This document shows, one piece after another, positions 46,521 through 55,580 of a stretch of DNA of 64,000 bases. The stretch comes from BOG-224 sp963783505 (GTDB taxonomy: Bacteria; Acidobacteriota; Terriglobia; Bryobacterales; Bryobacteraceae). Each line of letters starts with the position of its first letter. Position 1 is the first letter of the stretch. The stretch spans positions 124,001 to 188,000 of the forward strand of contig CAWAOP010000027.1 of NCBI GenBank assembly GCA_963783505.1. Direction: 5' to 3'. The notes under the pieces were generated by a model, which saw nothing but the letters and a program-made list of their open reading frames with translations, did no database searches and was not told the origin of the DNA. Both the position numbers and the translations under genes were made by a program.

Positions 46521-47198
46521 ATGGCGACCGTGACCGCAGCGTTGGGCGTTTTCCGGCCGGTACTTCCCGGCGTCGCCAATAGACCACTAGCTGGTGTTCA
46601 CGGAGGCCGCGATCTGGTAGAACAAAGCTTGGACTCGGTACAGAGCCTCATCGCGCGGTGCCTGCGCGGCGACGAAGCGGGTTGGGAAGAGTTGGTTCGC
46701 AGCCATACCCGCCAAGTCTATGGCTTGTGTTTCCGTTTTACCGGCAGTGGAACGGAAGCCCAGGACCTTACGCAGGAAGTGTTTCTCCGGGTATTCCGCA
46801 CGTTGAGGACCTTCCGGGCTCTCGAGGGGTCGTTCAGCACGTGGCTCGCGCGCGTGACGCGTAACCTTTTGATCGACCACTATCGCCGAACACGTCAGGA
46901 CCGCGCTACTGGGTCCATCGAGGATCAGCTTCCCATGTTGGAGGAGGAAGGGCCGGCGGCGGCGCGGCGTCCGGATCAGGCTGTGGCTGGCAGGGAAGCC
47001 AGCGAAATCCTGCAAGCGACTCTGCAACGGCTTTCGCCGGAACTCAGAGAAGCGGTCATTCTCAGAGACTTGCAGGAAATGGAATATCGGGAAATTGCCC
47101 GGACTCTGGCGATTCCCGAAGGCACCGTAAAATCGCGCATCAACCGCGGGCGGGCCGAATTGGCGCGGCTGTTGCGCAAGCAGAAGCTGGTTGTATGA
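46521..47198 (+). CDS. ECF-type RNA polymerase sigma factor (RpoE-like)
   Basis: The protein is ~225 aa. Sigma region 2 is ELVRSHTRQVYGLCFRFTG ... AQDLTQEVFLRVFRTL ... FSTWLARVTRNLLIDHYRR, and region 4 is LQRLSPELREAVILRDLQEMEYREIARTL ... PEGTVKSRINRGRAELARLL. I start at 46521 because TAAGGATGAGGCA gives a ribosome site; the upstream ATG at 46482 has none. The stop overlaps the zinc-finger anti-sigma gene by 4 bp (ATGA), the standard pairing. The operon it heads points to a cell-envelope stress regulon. Confidence 0.9.
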   Translation: MATVTAALGVFRPVLPGVANRPLAGVHGGRDLVEQSLDSVQSLIARCLRGDEAGWEELVRSHTRQVYGLCFRFTGSGTEAQDLTQEVFLRVFRTLRTFRALEGSFSTWLARVTRNLLIDHYRRTRQDRATGSIEDQLPMLEEEGPAAARRPDQAVAGREASEILQATLQRLSPELREAVILRDLQEMEYREIARTLAIPEGTVKSRINRGRAELARLLRKQKLVV

Positions 47199-47824
47199 AC
47201 TGCGCGGATTGTGAAATCCTGATCTGCGACTACGTTGACGGGGCGCTTCCCGCGGCCCGCGCGGCCGAAGTGCGGGCGCACCTCGCCCAGTGCCCGCTGT
47301 GCGCCGAATTGGCCCGCGATTCGGCCGCCGCCGTGGAGTTCATTGCGCGCGCCGAAACCGTCGAGCCCCCGCCCGAGCTGATCACGCGCATTCTGTTCGA
47401 GGCGCCTTGGAACAAGGGCAAGGCAAAGCAATCGGCCTTGCGAAAAGCCATCGCCGGTCTTCTGAGCCCGATCCTTCAGCCCAGATTCGCTATGGGTATG
47501 GCGATGACGATTCTTTCGCTCTCCTTGCTGTTCCGGTACGTTTCGCCGGCGCCGGCGAGCCCGGCCAAGATCTGGGCGAACGTCGAGGACCACGCATACC
47601 GTACGTGGGTTCGGACGGTCAAGTTTTACGACAATTTGAAATTCGTGTATCAGATTCAAACCACGCTGCGCCGATGGCAGCGGCAACAGGAAGATGACAA
47701 TCAGTCCGCCGCCGGAGCGGAGAGATCCGGCGCGGACATGGACGAACGGAGATTGCCGGTTACCGCTCCGCCGGATAACGGCGGCGGGGCGGCTCCTTCG
47801 AAGGTAACGGGGGGAAGTCGATAG
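47195..47824 (+). CDS. zinc-finger anti-sigma factor, single membrane span
   Basis: This 209-aa protein has the ZAS-type motif: cysteines at the N-terminus (MNCADCEIL), then HLAQCPLC (about residues 29-36), giving the H-x3-C-x2-C site that binds the sigma factor. One membrane helix follows at about 101-115 (MGMAMTILSLSLLFRYV), then a C-terminal extracytoplasmic tail of ~90 residues ending in a Gly/Ala/Pro-rich stretch. It should sequester the ECF sigma at the membrane until an envelope signal arrives. It is translationally coupled to the sigma gene. Confidence 0.85.
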   Translation: MNCADCEILICDYVDGALPAARAAEVRAHLAQCPLCAELARDSAAAVEFIARAETVEPPPELITRILFEAPWNKGKAKQSALRKAIAGLLSPILQPRFAMGMAMTILSLSLLFRYVSPAPASPAKIWANVEDHAYRTWVRTVKFYDNLKFVYQIQTTLRRWQRQQEDDNQSAAGAERSGADMDERRLPVTAPPDNGGGAAPSKVTGGSR

Positions 47825-47834
47825 GAGGATACGT

Positions 47835-48506
47835 ATGAATTGCCAGATCCACAGCGATGCGCCGGCTGCGGCCTTTTGCCGGACTTGCGGCAAGCCGCTC
47901 TGCGACCTCTGCCGGCGGGATGTTTACGGGACGGTGTTCTGCGCGGAGCACGCTCCAGCCCCGGCGCAGGATCGGGAGGGTCCCTTCAGCCCTGCGCCGC
48001 CGCCTCAGGCGGGCTATGTCTTTCGCGATGTCTCGCCTGCTTTGGCGCTCATCCTGGGTTTGCTCATCCCAGGGGTTGGCGCCATCTATAACGGCCAGTA
48101 TGCCAAAGGGTTGATCCACGCCGTGATCTTTGGTGTCTTTTGCACCATCCTCAGCTCGGACCTGAACGGACTGGAGCCGCTGTTCGGCATCCTGCTGGCC
48201 GTCTGGATTTTCTACATGGGCTTTGAAGCCTTTCACACGGCGACCAAACGCAGGCTGGGCGAACCGGTGGATGAGTTCTCCAGCCTCATCAACCTTCACT
48301 CCAAGGGGAACCTGCCCGTGGCGGGCGTGGTCCTGGTTCTGCTGGGCGTGGTCCTGCTGCTCCACACGCTGAACTGGCTCGATCTAAGAAATGCCGCGCG
48401 TTGGGTCCTGCCGTTCCTGCTGATCGCCGCAGGCGCCTACTTGCTATACATCCGCTTCTTCGGGCAGGCCGGAGCGCCGAAGGAGGCGCGCCATGAACGG
48501 CAATGA
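47835..48506 (+). CDS. B-box-type zinc-finger membrane protein
   Basis: This 223-aa protein has an N-terminal B-box-like zinc module (CxxH near residue 3, CRTCGKPLCDLCRRD about 15-29, then CAEH about 36-39). A Pro-rich linker follows, then four to five membrane segments (LALILGLLIPGVGAIY, AVIFGVFCTIL, LFGILLAVWIFYMGF, VVLVLLGVVLLLH, FLLIAAGAYLLY). Such proteins are common in Acidobacteria but have no assigned function. It is the third gene of the sigma operon and may be part of envelope-stress sensing. Confidence 0.7.
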   Translation: MNCQIHSDAPAAAFCRTCGKPLCDLCRRDVYGTVFCAEHAPAPAQDREGPFSPAPPPQAGYVFRDVSPALALILGLLIPGVGAIYNGQYAKGLIHAVIFGVFCTILSSDLNGLEPLFGILLAVWIFYMGFEAFHTATKRRLGEPVDEFSSLINLHSKGNLPVAGVVLVLLGVVLLLHTLNWLDLRNAARWVLPFLLIAAGAYLLYIRFFGQAGAPKEARHERQ

Positions 48507-48563
48507 TCGTTTCCGAGCCGCGGCCGTCAGTGAGCGGTCTTCGATCACCCATGGAGGCGCGCT

Positions 48564-48968
48564 ATGAGCAACTGGGAAGAACGCGAAGAGCGCCGCCGCC
48601 AGCGCCGTGAATGGAAGAGACAGATGAGAGGCGATCCAAACTCGATGGCGTGTGCGGTGCGGGGACCGATCACGCTCATCACCGTTGGCGCTCTCTTTGC
48701 GTTACAGAACTTCACGCCTTATAACTTCGGTCAAACGTGGCCCGTGCTGCTCATTGTTTTCGGGCTGATGACGTTGGTCTGCCGGGGCACGCGGCAGGAG
48801 GTTCCGCCACAGGCCGGTCCGGCGGCGGCGCCGCCGTATAACTACCAGGCGCCCCCGCCCGCTTCCTCGGGCGGTTACCGGCAGAGTCAGTATTCGCAGC
48901 CCGCCGCCTCCGCCGCGCCTCCGAAAGCGCCGGAAAGCGGCCAGCCCCAGCAAGGAGGTTCGGTATGA
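48564..48968 (+). CDS. small membrane protein with LiaF/LiaI-like transmembrane region
   Basis: This 134-aa protein has a charged N-terminus (EEREERRRQRREWKRQMRG), two membrane helices (GPITLITVGALFALQNF and TWPVLLIVFGLMTLV, about residues 34-67) and a Pro/Ala/Gln/Tyr-rich disordered tail. The two-helix arrangement is that of the LiaI-LiaF-like transmembrane region. The last bases overlap the next start by 4 bp. It is an inferred partner of the DUF4097 protein that follows. Confidence 0.65.
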   Translation: MSNWEEREERRRQRREWKRQMRGDPNSMACAVRGPITLITVGALFALQNFTPYNFGQTWPVLLIVFGLMTLVCRGTRQEVPPQAGPAAAPPYNYQAPPPASSGGYRQSQYSQPAASAAPPKAPESGQPQQGGSV

Positions 48969-50350
48969 GACGACGCTCGCTGACCGGGCCGCTGCTGCTT
49001 CTAGCCATCGGCGGCATGTTCTTGTGGCGCAACCTGCATCCGGATTCGGATATCTTCTCGCTTCTGTCCCTGTACTGGCCCTTCATTCTGATTGCCTGGG
49101 GCCTGATGAGATTGGTGGAAGCCATGGTCTGGAGTCGCCAAGGCTGCAGCATTGGCTTCACGGGCGGCGAGGTATTCCTGGTAATCCTGATCTGCATCGC
49201 CGGATCGGGCATATGGCATGCGCGACGCGCCGGAATCAACGCCGCGTTTTTCGACTTCAATCTCGGGGATTCGTACGACTACCCGGTATCGGTAAGCGCC
49301 CCCGCCGCTTCCGTCAAGCGCATAGTTCTCGACAATCCGCGCGGCAATATCAAGGTGACCGGCGCCGATGTTGCGGAGGTTCGGGTCACCGGTCAAAAGT
49401 CGATCCGGTCCTACCGGCGCGAGGAAGCCGACCAGGCGAACGATCATACCCAAGTGGAATTGCAGCCCGAAGGCGACCGGCTGCTGATCCATACGAATCA
49501 GGAGCGCGTCTCCGACAATCAACGAATTTCGGACGACCTCGAAATAACCGTTCCGAATGGAATCTCCGTCGAGGCTCGCGGGACGTCGGGCGATTATGAG
49601 ATCGCCGATATCTCGGGCGAAGTGCGGATCGCCTGCGATCACGGCGACGTGAGACTGACTCGCGTCGGCGGCGACGCGCACCTTGAGATCGGCCGCAGCG
49701 AACTGATCCGCGCCCTCGGCGTCAAAGGAAACGTCGATCTGCAGGGCGAGGGATCGGATATCGACATTGAAGACGTCGGCGGGCAGGTCACCATCAACGG
49801 AGCCTACCGGGGCACGCTCGATTTTCAGAACCTGGCCAAGCCTTTGCAGGTAGAGGGCATCCGCAACACGCAGGTTCGCGTGCAAGCGGTGCCCGGCCGC
49901 ATCGACATGGACCTCAGCCAGTTCACCGGCCAGAACCTTGTCGGTCCGGTCCACCTGGTGACCAGCTCTCGCGATGTCAAGCTCGAACAGTTCACCGCCT
50001 CGCTGGATCTGGAAGCCGACCACGGCGATATCGAGCTGAGCCCTGGGAAGCTCCCGCTGCCTTCTATTGACGCGCGATCCAGCGCCGGCCAGATCGATCT
50101 GTCGTTGCCTCCTTCGGCCGCGTTCGACCTTCAGGCGGAGGCCGAAAACGGCGACGCCGAGAATGACTTCGGGCCGCAGATCCGGAAAGATGTCGAAGGC
50201 CACACGGCCAAGCTCGCAGGCAAGACGGGCGATGGCCCCACGATTCGGCTGAACACGCGCCGCGGATCCATCACCGTACGCAAACAGGACGCTACCGGCG
50301 CCACGGCCCCCGAGAAAGCTCCAAAGACGGGTTCGGGGTCCGCAATCTGA
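48965..50350 (+). CDS. LiaF-like TM + DUF4097 (beta-helix adhesin-like) protein
   Basis: This 461-aa protein has three membrane segments in the first ~80 residues (GPLLLLAIGGMFLWRNL; YWPFILIAWGLMRLV; GGEVFLVILICIAGSGIW). A long repetitive beta-strand domain (about 110-440) follows, with short rungs such as DLEITVPNGISVEARGTSGDYEI, EVRIACDHGDVRLTRVGGDAHL and NVDLQGEGSDIDIEDV, the usual DUF4097 beta-helix pattern. It ends with a polar tail. It likely anchors a beta-helix outside the membrane as the effector or sensor of this sigma operon. The function is not established for the family. Confidence 0.75.
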   Translation: MRRRSLTGPLLLLAIGGMFLWRNLHPDSDIFSLLSLYWPFILIAWGLMRLVEAMVWSRQGCSIGFTGGEVFLVILICIAGSGIWHARRAGINAAFFDFNLGDSYDYPVSVSAPAASVKRIVLDNPRGNIKVTGADVAEVRVTGQKSIRSYRREEADQANDHTQVELQPEGDRLLIHTNQERVSDNQRISDDLEITVPNGISVEARGTSGDYEIADISGEVRIACDHGDVRLTRVGGDAHLEIGRSELIRALGVKGNVDLQGEGSDIDIEDVGGQVTINGAYRGTLDFQNLAKPLQVEGIRNTQVRVQAVPGRIDMDLSQFTGQNLVGPVHLVTSSRDVKLEQFTASLDLEADHGDIELSPGKLPLPSIDARSSAGQIDLSLPPSAAFDLQAEAENGDAENDFGPQIRKDVEGHTAKLAGKTGDGPTIRLNTRRGSITVRKQDATGATAPEKAPKTGSGSAI

Positions 50351-50387
50351 GAAGCCGGGACGATGTAACGGAACAGCCCAAAACCCC

Positions 50388-50452
50388 GGCCACGAATCGT
50401 GGCGCGCGCTTCCAGCGTGCCGTCTCGACATTCATGTCGAGATGTTTGGAAT
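50388..50452. repeat. dispersed palindromic repeat (CTCGACATTCATGTCGAG element)
   Basis: GTGGCGCGCGCTTCCAGCGTGCCGT followed by CTCGACATTCATGTCGAG. It is nearly identical, in opposite orientation, to 2872-2925, and shares its core with 20130-20181. Confidence 0.75.
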
Positions 50453-50467
50453 AGGGCAGTGATGTAG

Positions 50468-51844
50468 ATGGACCCTAGTTCAAGTGGCGCCGGTCGCTTC
50501 CGCCTGCCACTCTTTTCCCGGCAATCTCCAATTCCGCGCGGCGCCGCCGCTCCGCTCGTCACGCTCTTCCTGATCAACGTCCTGAACTTCTACGACCGTC
50601 AGGCCCTCGGAGCCGTCACTGAGCCGTTGCGCCGCGAGTTCCATCTCTCCGACGCAAAACTTGGCGCCATCACCGCCGCATTCACCGTGCTGTACGCTTT
50701 GGCCGGCCTTCCATTAGGCAGGCTTGCCGACAAATGGAGCCGCCGAAATCTCCTGGCCTTGGGCGCCTTCGTGTGGGCTAGCCTGACAGGTCTCGGCGGC
50801 TTGGCCCGCAGCTACGCAACCCTGCTCGTGACTCGGCTGGGCGTAGGCATTGGCGAAGCGACCTGCGCTCCCGCGGCGACAAGCTGGATCGGCGACCTCG
50901 TCCCACCCGAACACCGCGCGCAAGCCATGGCGTGGTTTATGTCGGCAGTCCCTCTGGGAGGAATGCTCAGCTTCGCGGTTACCGGGCCAGTAGCGCAAGC
51001 CTGGGGATGGCGCATCGCGCTCGCGGTTGCAGCCCTTCCGGCCCTGGCTCTGGTTCCCGCGCTCCTCCGCCTGACCGAGCCCACCCGCAACCCCCAAGTC
51101 CGCGCGCCAGCCGAGTGGGGCGGGCCCCCTGGTCCGCGGCCGGCCCCCCGGCCGGCCCCTTGTCCCCCTTCCCCCAGCCCCTGGCCCCCGGCTTTTTGGT
51201 GGATCGTCGCCTCCGGCGCAATCGTCAATTTCGCGCTCTATAGTTACTCCACGTTCCTCCCCGCCTTCCTGACCCGTTTCCATAGCCAGTCGGTGGCGCG
51301 CGCCGGATTCTGGACCGGGATAGGCTCGGGACTCGCGGGCCTTGCGGGCGCGTTCGGCGCGGGCGCGCTCGGCGATCGATCTGGGACGATGCCGGGCCGT
51401 TTCCGGTTGAACCTGGCAGCCGGAGCTGCGCTCGCGGCAGCGCCTTTGACGTTCTTCGCCGTGGCCCTGCCGGCCAATCAAACCGTTGCTGCCATTGCAT
51501 TGATGATGTTGGGATACGGCCTCTTGCAGACTTACTATGGCTTGACGTACGCAGCCATTCAGGACATCGTCGCGCCCGAGGCTCGCGGCGCGGCAATGGG
51601 AACCTACTTCATGGCCATGTACCTTTGTGGCGCCTCATTCGGACCGCTGATAACGGGAGGCCTAAGCGATCATTTCGCGCGCGCCGCGGCCGGAGCCGGT
51701 CCCGTTTCCGAAGCCGCTCGCGCTCTGGGCCTCAGGCAATCGTTGTACGTGATCCCTGCGTTCTCGCTGGCTCTGGCTGCGGTGTTGTGGACCGCCGCGC
51801 GCTCCCACGAGAGTGCGAATGACGATGCCGCCGAGATGCGCTGA
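50468..51844 (+). CDS. MFS transporter (spinster-like)
   Basis: This 458-aa protein has 12 predicted membrane helices. Family features are NVLNFYDRQALGAV in helix 1 (about residues 37-50) and the loop 2-3 signature GLPLGRLADKWSRRN (about 80-94, G-x3-G-R-x-A-D-x-x-x-R-R). A Pro/Arg-rich cytoplasmic loop of about 30 residues sits in the middle. It couples small-molecule transport to the proton gradient. The substrate is unknown; neighbours do not help. The start at 50468 follows a repeat; no clear Shine-Dalgarno is present. Confidence 0.8.
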   Translation: MDPSSSGAGRFRLPLFSRQSPIPRGAAAPLVTLFLINVLNFYDRQALGAVTEPLRREFHLSDAKLGAITAAFTVLYALAGLPLGRLADKWSRRNLLALGAFVWASLTGLGGLARSYATLLVTRLGVGIGEATCAPAATSWIGDLVPPEHRAQAMAWFMSAVPLGGMLSFAVTGPVAQAWGWRIALAVAALPALALVPALLRLTEPTRNPQVRAPAEWGGPPGPRPAPRPAPCPPSPSPWPPAFWWIVASGAIVNFALYSYSTFLPAFLTRFHSQSVARAGFWTGIGSGLAGLAGAFGAGALGDRSGTMPGRFRLNLAAGAALAAAPLTFFAVALPANQTVAAIALMMLGYGLLQTYYGLTYAAIQDIVAPEARGAAMGTYFMAMYLCGASFGPLITGGLSDHFARAAAGAGPVSEAARALGLRQSLYVIPAFSLALAAVLWTAARSHESANDDAAEMR

Positions 51845-51889
51845 CCGGGCACAGCGCTATCTCCCGAGAAGATCGCGGCCAATCCAGGA

Positions 51890-53389
51890 TCATTCCGCCT
51901 GGCGTCGTCCCGAATGCGCCGCCGCTGTTTTTCGCACCTTCAGCGAGCCGTCCGAAAAGTAATCGACAAAGTACTTCTCTTCCGGATCGCGCTCGTAGAG
52001 CGAGAGAAGTTCGCTTTCGGGTTTCTGAAAGATACAGGTAACCGTTTCCCGATTGAGCAAGCTCAGGAAATCGCAGGGCCCGGCGGTAAACAACCACGGC
52101 GTCTCCTGCCCGTGATTCAGGTACACGTGCGCTCCTGGGCCAACCCCGTAAAGCGTCGCCGCCGCGTCTCGGGCCGTCCGCGCGGCGGTGCTCCGAACCA
52201 TGCGGCCGAATGCGGCTCGGTTGTGAAAGTAAGCTCCTTGGCTATGGAGGAGCGCCAATAGCATCAAGGCCAGCGCCGCGCCCGCCTTGAACATCCATTG
52301 CGGCCTGTCTCCCTTGAAGATCGCTCCGGCTATTTCCTCGATCGCGAGGCAGCCGGCGGCCATCAGGAAGATCTGGGGCCCATAAACGTAGTACGGGGCG
52401 CGGATATGCGGCAGCACGCTTACGGGGAGCAGCAACACCGCATAACACGACAAGCTGAATAGAACAGCCGCACGCCGCCGGACCAATCCGTAAGTCAGAA
52501 TCGCTCCCAGTCCAAGCAGCGGCAGAAACCGCCATCCCGGATCGAAAAGCCCTTCCGCCCCAAAAATCAGAGCCGTATAGTACGACAGCGAGGCCAGGAT
52601 CGTGCTTGCGTTTACGTCAATAGAGTATGGACCGCTCGTTCCGACCTCCGCCGCCAGGCTCGGGAGGAGCGTGGCATACCGAACGGCGAATATCGCCGCT
52701 ATTGCATAATGAGGCCACAGCCGGCGAGCGGCGGAAGCCAAGGCCGTTCTCATGGATAGCCGCCTCTCCGTGCAAATAAGCAACAGCGTGAAGAGAACGG
52801 GGGCGGCAATCGCGAATTCCTTGGTTCGGAGCGCCAGGAAGAAAAACGCCGCGCTGGCGGCGGTTCCCCGCCAGCCGCCGGCCAGCAGCGATAACATGCC
52901 GGCCAGCAGGAAGAACGTGCAGATAACGTCGAAGGACGCCCCGATATAACTGGCGGATTGCGCGGTGGTGCTGAGACAGCCGAGGACCGCCACTCCTGCG
53001 ATGCTCAGCGCGGCGCCCACGCCAATCCGGCGAAACAAAAGATACGCCAGGGCCAGGTTCGCAAAGTGAAATGGGAGAAACCAGCCGAGCGAAGCCGTGT
53101 AGTCGAATCCGAAGTGGGCGAACAGGACTCGCTCAAACAGGACCCCGACGGGCCGGTCGTTGTACATCAATTGTGGGAGCACGGTCAGCCCGTACGCGTA
53201 CGATTTGCCGATAAAGGAGTGGAGATTTCCTATCTCGTCGGCAACTAGCACCGCGCCCGGCTGAATAGCCCAACCGATGCCTCTCCAACAGAGCAGCAGC
53301 GATACGGCGCCCAGGGCCAGGTGGACTGCCCTTTCCAGTGTCCGCGAGTCCGAACCGATGCGTCGGAAGGGGCTGGGCAAGTGTCCCAC
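51890..53389 (-). CDS. polytopic membrane protein, GT-C glycosyltransferase-like
   Basis: This 499-aa protein has ~10-12 membrane helices and a soluble C-terminal tail (about 410-499). An acidic motif in the first periplasmic loop (VLVADEIGNLHSF, about residues 48-60) resembles the Asp/Glu position of GT-C (GT39/83-like) enzymes that use polyprenyl-phosphate sugars. A second feature is NDRPVGVLFERVLF (about 77-90). The GTG start is backed by GGAGG six bases upstream. It may add a sugar to a lipid or protein at the membrane. The GT-C assignment is by pattern only. Confidence 0.6.
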   Translation of the reverse strand: MGHLPSPFRRIGSDSRTLERAVHLALGAVSLLLCWRGIGWAIQPGAVLVADEIGNLHSFIGKSYAYGLTVLPQLMYNDRPVGVLFERVLFAHFGFDYTASLGWFLPFHFANLALAYLLFRRIGVGAALSIAGVAVLGCLSTTAQSASYIGASFDVICTFFLLAGMLSLLAGGWRGTAASAAFFFLALRTKEFAIAAPVLFTLLLICTERRLSMRTALASAARRLWPHYAIAAIFAVRYATLLPSLAAEVGTSGPYSIDVNASTILASLSYYTALIFGAEGLFDPGWRFLPLLGLGAILTYGLVRRRAAVLFSLSCYAVLLLPVSVLPHIRAPYYVYGPQIFLMAAGCLAIEEIAGAIFKGDRPQWMFKAGAALALMLLALLHSQGAYFHNRAAFGRMVRSTAARTARDAAATLYGVGPGAHVYLNHGQETPWLFTAGPCDFLSLLNRETVTCIFQKPESELLSLYERDPEEKYFVDYFSDGSLKVRKTAAAHSGRRQAE

Positions 53390-53626
53390 TGAGAACCTCC
53401 GCTCCGAATGACAGAATGAACATCGAACCGGATACTCCGTTGGGGACTATCCGCAAGATAGATTCTCCGGCATCTCAGGCGCCGGCGCAAGGCCGCTTGA
53501 CAGCGATCTTGAGTTTGGCCTCTCGCCTGCCGTTTTCTCCACGCGCGGTCGCGCCGGTTGCGGCCGCTCCCCTGGACGTTCTTTCGCGGCGCGGCGCCCA
53601 ATGGACCAGCCGGGGCTGGCGCGGCG

Positions 53627-54115
53627 CTAAAGCAGCGCCGAGTCTTTCAGAACTTTCTCTTTTTGTTCCGCGCGGAAGCTGCGCAGTCTTTCGCGCAATT
53701 CCGGACGGCTATTGGCCAGCATGGCCACGGCCAGTAGCGCGGCGTTGCGCGCGCCCGCCGCGCCGATCGCCAGCGTTCCCACCGGAATCCCCGCAGGCAT
53801 CTGAACCGTCGAGAGCAGCGAGTCCAGTCCCTTCAGCGCGCCGCTTTCCATGGGCACGCCCAGCACCGGCAAGATCGTATGCGCGGCGCACACGCCCGCT
53901 AAGTGCGCGGCTCCGCCCGCCGCGGCGATGATCACCTCGAACCCGTTCGATTCCGCCGCGCCAACGTACGCCGCGGTTTCCGCGGGTGTGCGGTGCGCCG
54001 AGAGGACCCGGCATTCGTGAGGTACTCCGAATTTCGTCAGCTCGACGGAGGACTGGCGCATCACCTCCCAGTCCGACTTGCTCCCCATGATGATGGCTAC
54101 CAGCGGCGAGCTCAT
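53627..54115 (-). CDS. purE: N5-carboxyaminoimidazole ribonucleotide mutase (PurE)
   Basis: This 162-aa class I PurE has VAIIMGSKSDWEVM (residues 6-19), the SAHRTP loop (about 39-44) and IIAAAGGAAHLAGVCAAHT (about 62-80) with the conserved histidines, plus PVLGVPMES. It converts N5-CAIR to CAIR in purine biosynthesis. No purK is next to it in this window. A GAGAAT box lies close before the ATG instead of a Shine-Dalgarno. Confidence 0.93.
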   Translation of the reverse strand: MSSPLVAIIMGSKSDWEVMRQSSVELTKFGVPHECRVLSAHRTPAETAAYVGAAESNGFEVIIAAAGGAAHLAGVCAAHTILPVLGVPMESGALKGLDSLLSTVQMPAGIPVGTLAIGAAGARNAALLAVAMLANSRPELRERLRSFRAEQKEKVLKDSALL

Positions 54116-54180
54116 CTCTCGATTCTCCCACGAGCAATCATTCTTCAGCCTTCAGCCCTCAGCCTCCTTACTCCCGTCCT

Positions 54181-55014
54181 TCAGAAATGCAACCCGCCCC
54201 CGCACAACAACGTCTCTCCCGTCACGTAATCGGAGAGTGGAGAGCAGAAGAACAGCACCGCGTTAGCGGCTTCTTCCGGCGTTCCGAGGCGGCCGAGGGG
54301 ACATGCATTCTTCGCCCATTCCAGCGTCTTCGGTTGCGCGCCCACCGGAACCTTGCGTCCCTGAACTTCCACTATGGGCGGCCCGTCGGGAGTAATGGGA
54401 AGAACCAGCCGGGTCTCGATGATCCCGAATCCCACGACATTCACGTTGACGTTATATCGTCCCCACTCCTTCGCCATGGTCTTCGTCAATCCGATCACGC
54501 CGGCCTTCGCCGATGAATAGGCTGCCTGTCCCGCCCCGCCGTCGATTCCCGCCACGGACGTAATGTTCACCACCTTGCGCATCACGCGTTTTCGCTCGGC
54601 AATCTCGCGCTTGGCTGTTTCGCGGATCCACGCCGAAGCTGCCCGCAAGATACGAAACGGCGCCACCAGATGGACGTTGAGCATGGTTTGGAATTGCTCG
54701 TCCGTCATTTTCTGGATCACGGTATCCCAGGTGTAGCCGGCGTTGTTCACGATGATGTCGAGCGAGCCGAAGCGCTCGATCGTCGCATCCACCAGCCTCT
54801 GCGGCAGCGCCGGGTCCGTGATGTCGCCCGCAAGCGCTGCGGCCTCTCCACCCGATGCCGCAATCATGGCTTCCGTCTCTGACGCCGGCCCGGCGTCCAG
54901 ATCGTTGACCATCACGGAAGCGCCCCAATCGGCAAGAGTCCTCGCGATGGCCCGCCCGATCCCGCGCCCGGCGCCCGTGACGAGCGCAGTCCTTCCGGCG
55001 AGCGTAAACGGCAT
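54181..55014 (-). CDS. SDR family oxidoreductase (FabG-like)
   Basis: This 277-aa classical SDR has the cofactor loop TGAGRGIGRAIA (residues 13-24), NNAGYTWD (about 91-98), the catalytic serine in NITSVAG and the YSSAK pair (about 168-172), and the C-terminal CGGGLHF. It has a ~20-residue insertion (RETAKREIAERKRVM) before the Ser strand and another near 220-240 relative to FabG. This suggests a specialised reductase rather than the fatty-acid enzyme. The GGGGGAC upstream of the ATG may serve as ribosome site. Confidence 0.8.
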   Translation of the reverse strand: MPFTLAGRTALVTGAGRGIGRAIARTLADWGASVMVNDLDAGPASETEAMIAASGGEAAALAGDITDPALPQRLVDATIERFGSLDIIVNNAGYTWDTVIQKMTDEQFQTMLNVHLVAPFRILRAASAWIRETAKREIAERKRVMRKVVNITSVAGIDGGAGQAAYSSAKAGVIGLTKTMAKEWGRYNVNVNVVGFGIIETRLVLPITPDGPPIVEVQGRKVPVGAQPKTLEWAKNACPLGRLGTPEEAANAVLFFCSPLSDYVTGETLLCGGGLHF

Positions 55015-55156
55015 GTCGATGTCCCCCGAATCATCTTAGTACGGACGCCTCCGATTCCGGGGGCAACATGTCCTGTACGGGCAGACCGCGGGGTATCCGG
55101 CGAAGGCGTAGAAGCGCGATGAGTGAAAGGGCGCCGGACTGTGACAGAATGTCGTC

Positions 55157-55363
55157 ATGAAGAGACCGTTCGCCGCAACAGTCTGGCGCGAAGGGGATTG
55201 GTTCGTGTCGCAGTGCCTGGAGATAGACGTCGCCAGCCAAGGCCGAACAGAGGAAGAAGCGCTTCGCAACTTGCGCGAGGCCTTGGAACTCCACTTCGAA
55301 CCGCCGCGGGCAACGCGGCTTCCTGAAGTTCGAACAGTCGAGGTTGAGGTTGGGGCGGCTTAG
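55157..55363 (+). CDS. HicB-type antitoxin, short form
   Basis: This 68-aa protein matches the HicB fold: FAATVWREGDWFVSQCLEIDVASQGRTEEEALRNLREALELHFE. It lacks the C-terminal ribbon-helix-helix or HTH DNA-binding domain that many HicB proteins carry. It should bind and block the HicA toxin encoded next. A CAGAAT box lies 6 nt upstream of the ATG. The 3' end overlaps hicA by 20 bp. The order hicB-hicA is reversed relative to many hicAB loci but is common. Confidence 0.85.
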   Translation: MKRPFAATVWREGDWFVSQCLEIDVASQGRTEEEALRNLREALELHFEPPRATRLPEVRTVEVEVGAA

Positions 55364-55580
55364 CCCTCAGCCCAACCGCGAGGTCAAGCGCCGGCTTGAG
55401 GCGGTCGGATTCGTCGAGGTCAGCCAAAAGGGCAGCCACATCAAGTTCGTGAGGCGGCTCGGCCACATTGTCGATACCGCCATCGTGCCACGAAAACATG
55501 AGATCCCCGTTGGCACACTGCGCAGCATACTAAGCCAGGCGCACATCGATCCGGAAGACTGGGACGCCGAGGTGCGTTAA
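55344..55580 (+). CDS. HicA-type toxin
   Basis: This ~78-aa protein is a dsRBD-like mRNA-interferase. VKRRLEAVGFVEVSQKGSHIKFVRR contains the catalytic histidine in GSHIKF, and HEIPVGTLRSILSQAHIDPEDW is the C-terminal signature. The TTG start lies in the end of hicB, so translation is coupled. The stop codon shares a base with the next ATG (TAATG). As a toxin it cleaves mRNA when HicB is lost. Confidence 0.85.
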   Translation: MRLGRLSPQPNREVKRRLEAVGFVEVSQKGSHIKFVRRLGHIVDTAIVPRKHEIPVGTLRSILSQAHIDPEDWDAEVR

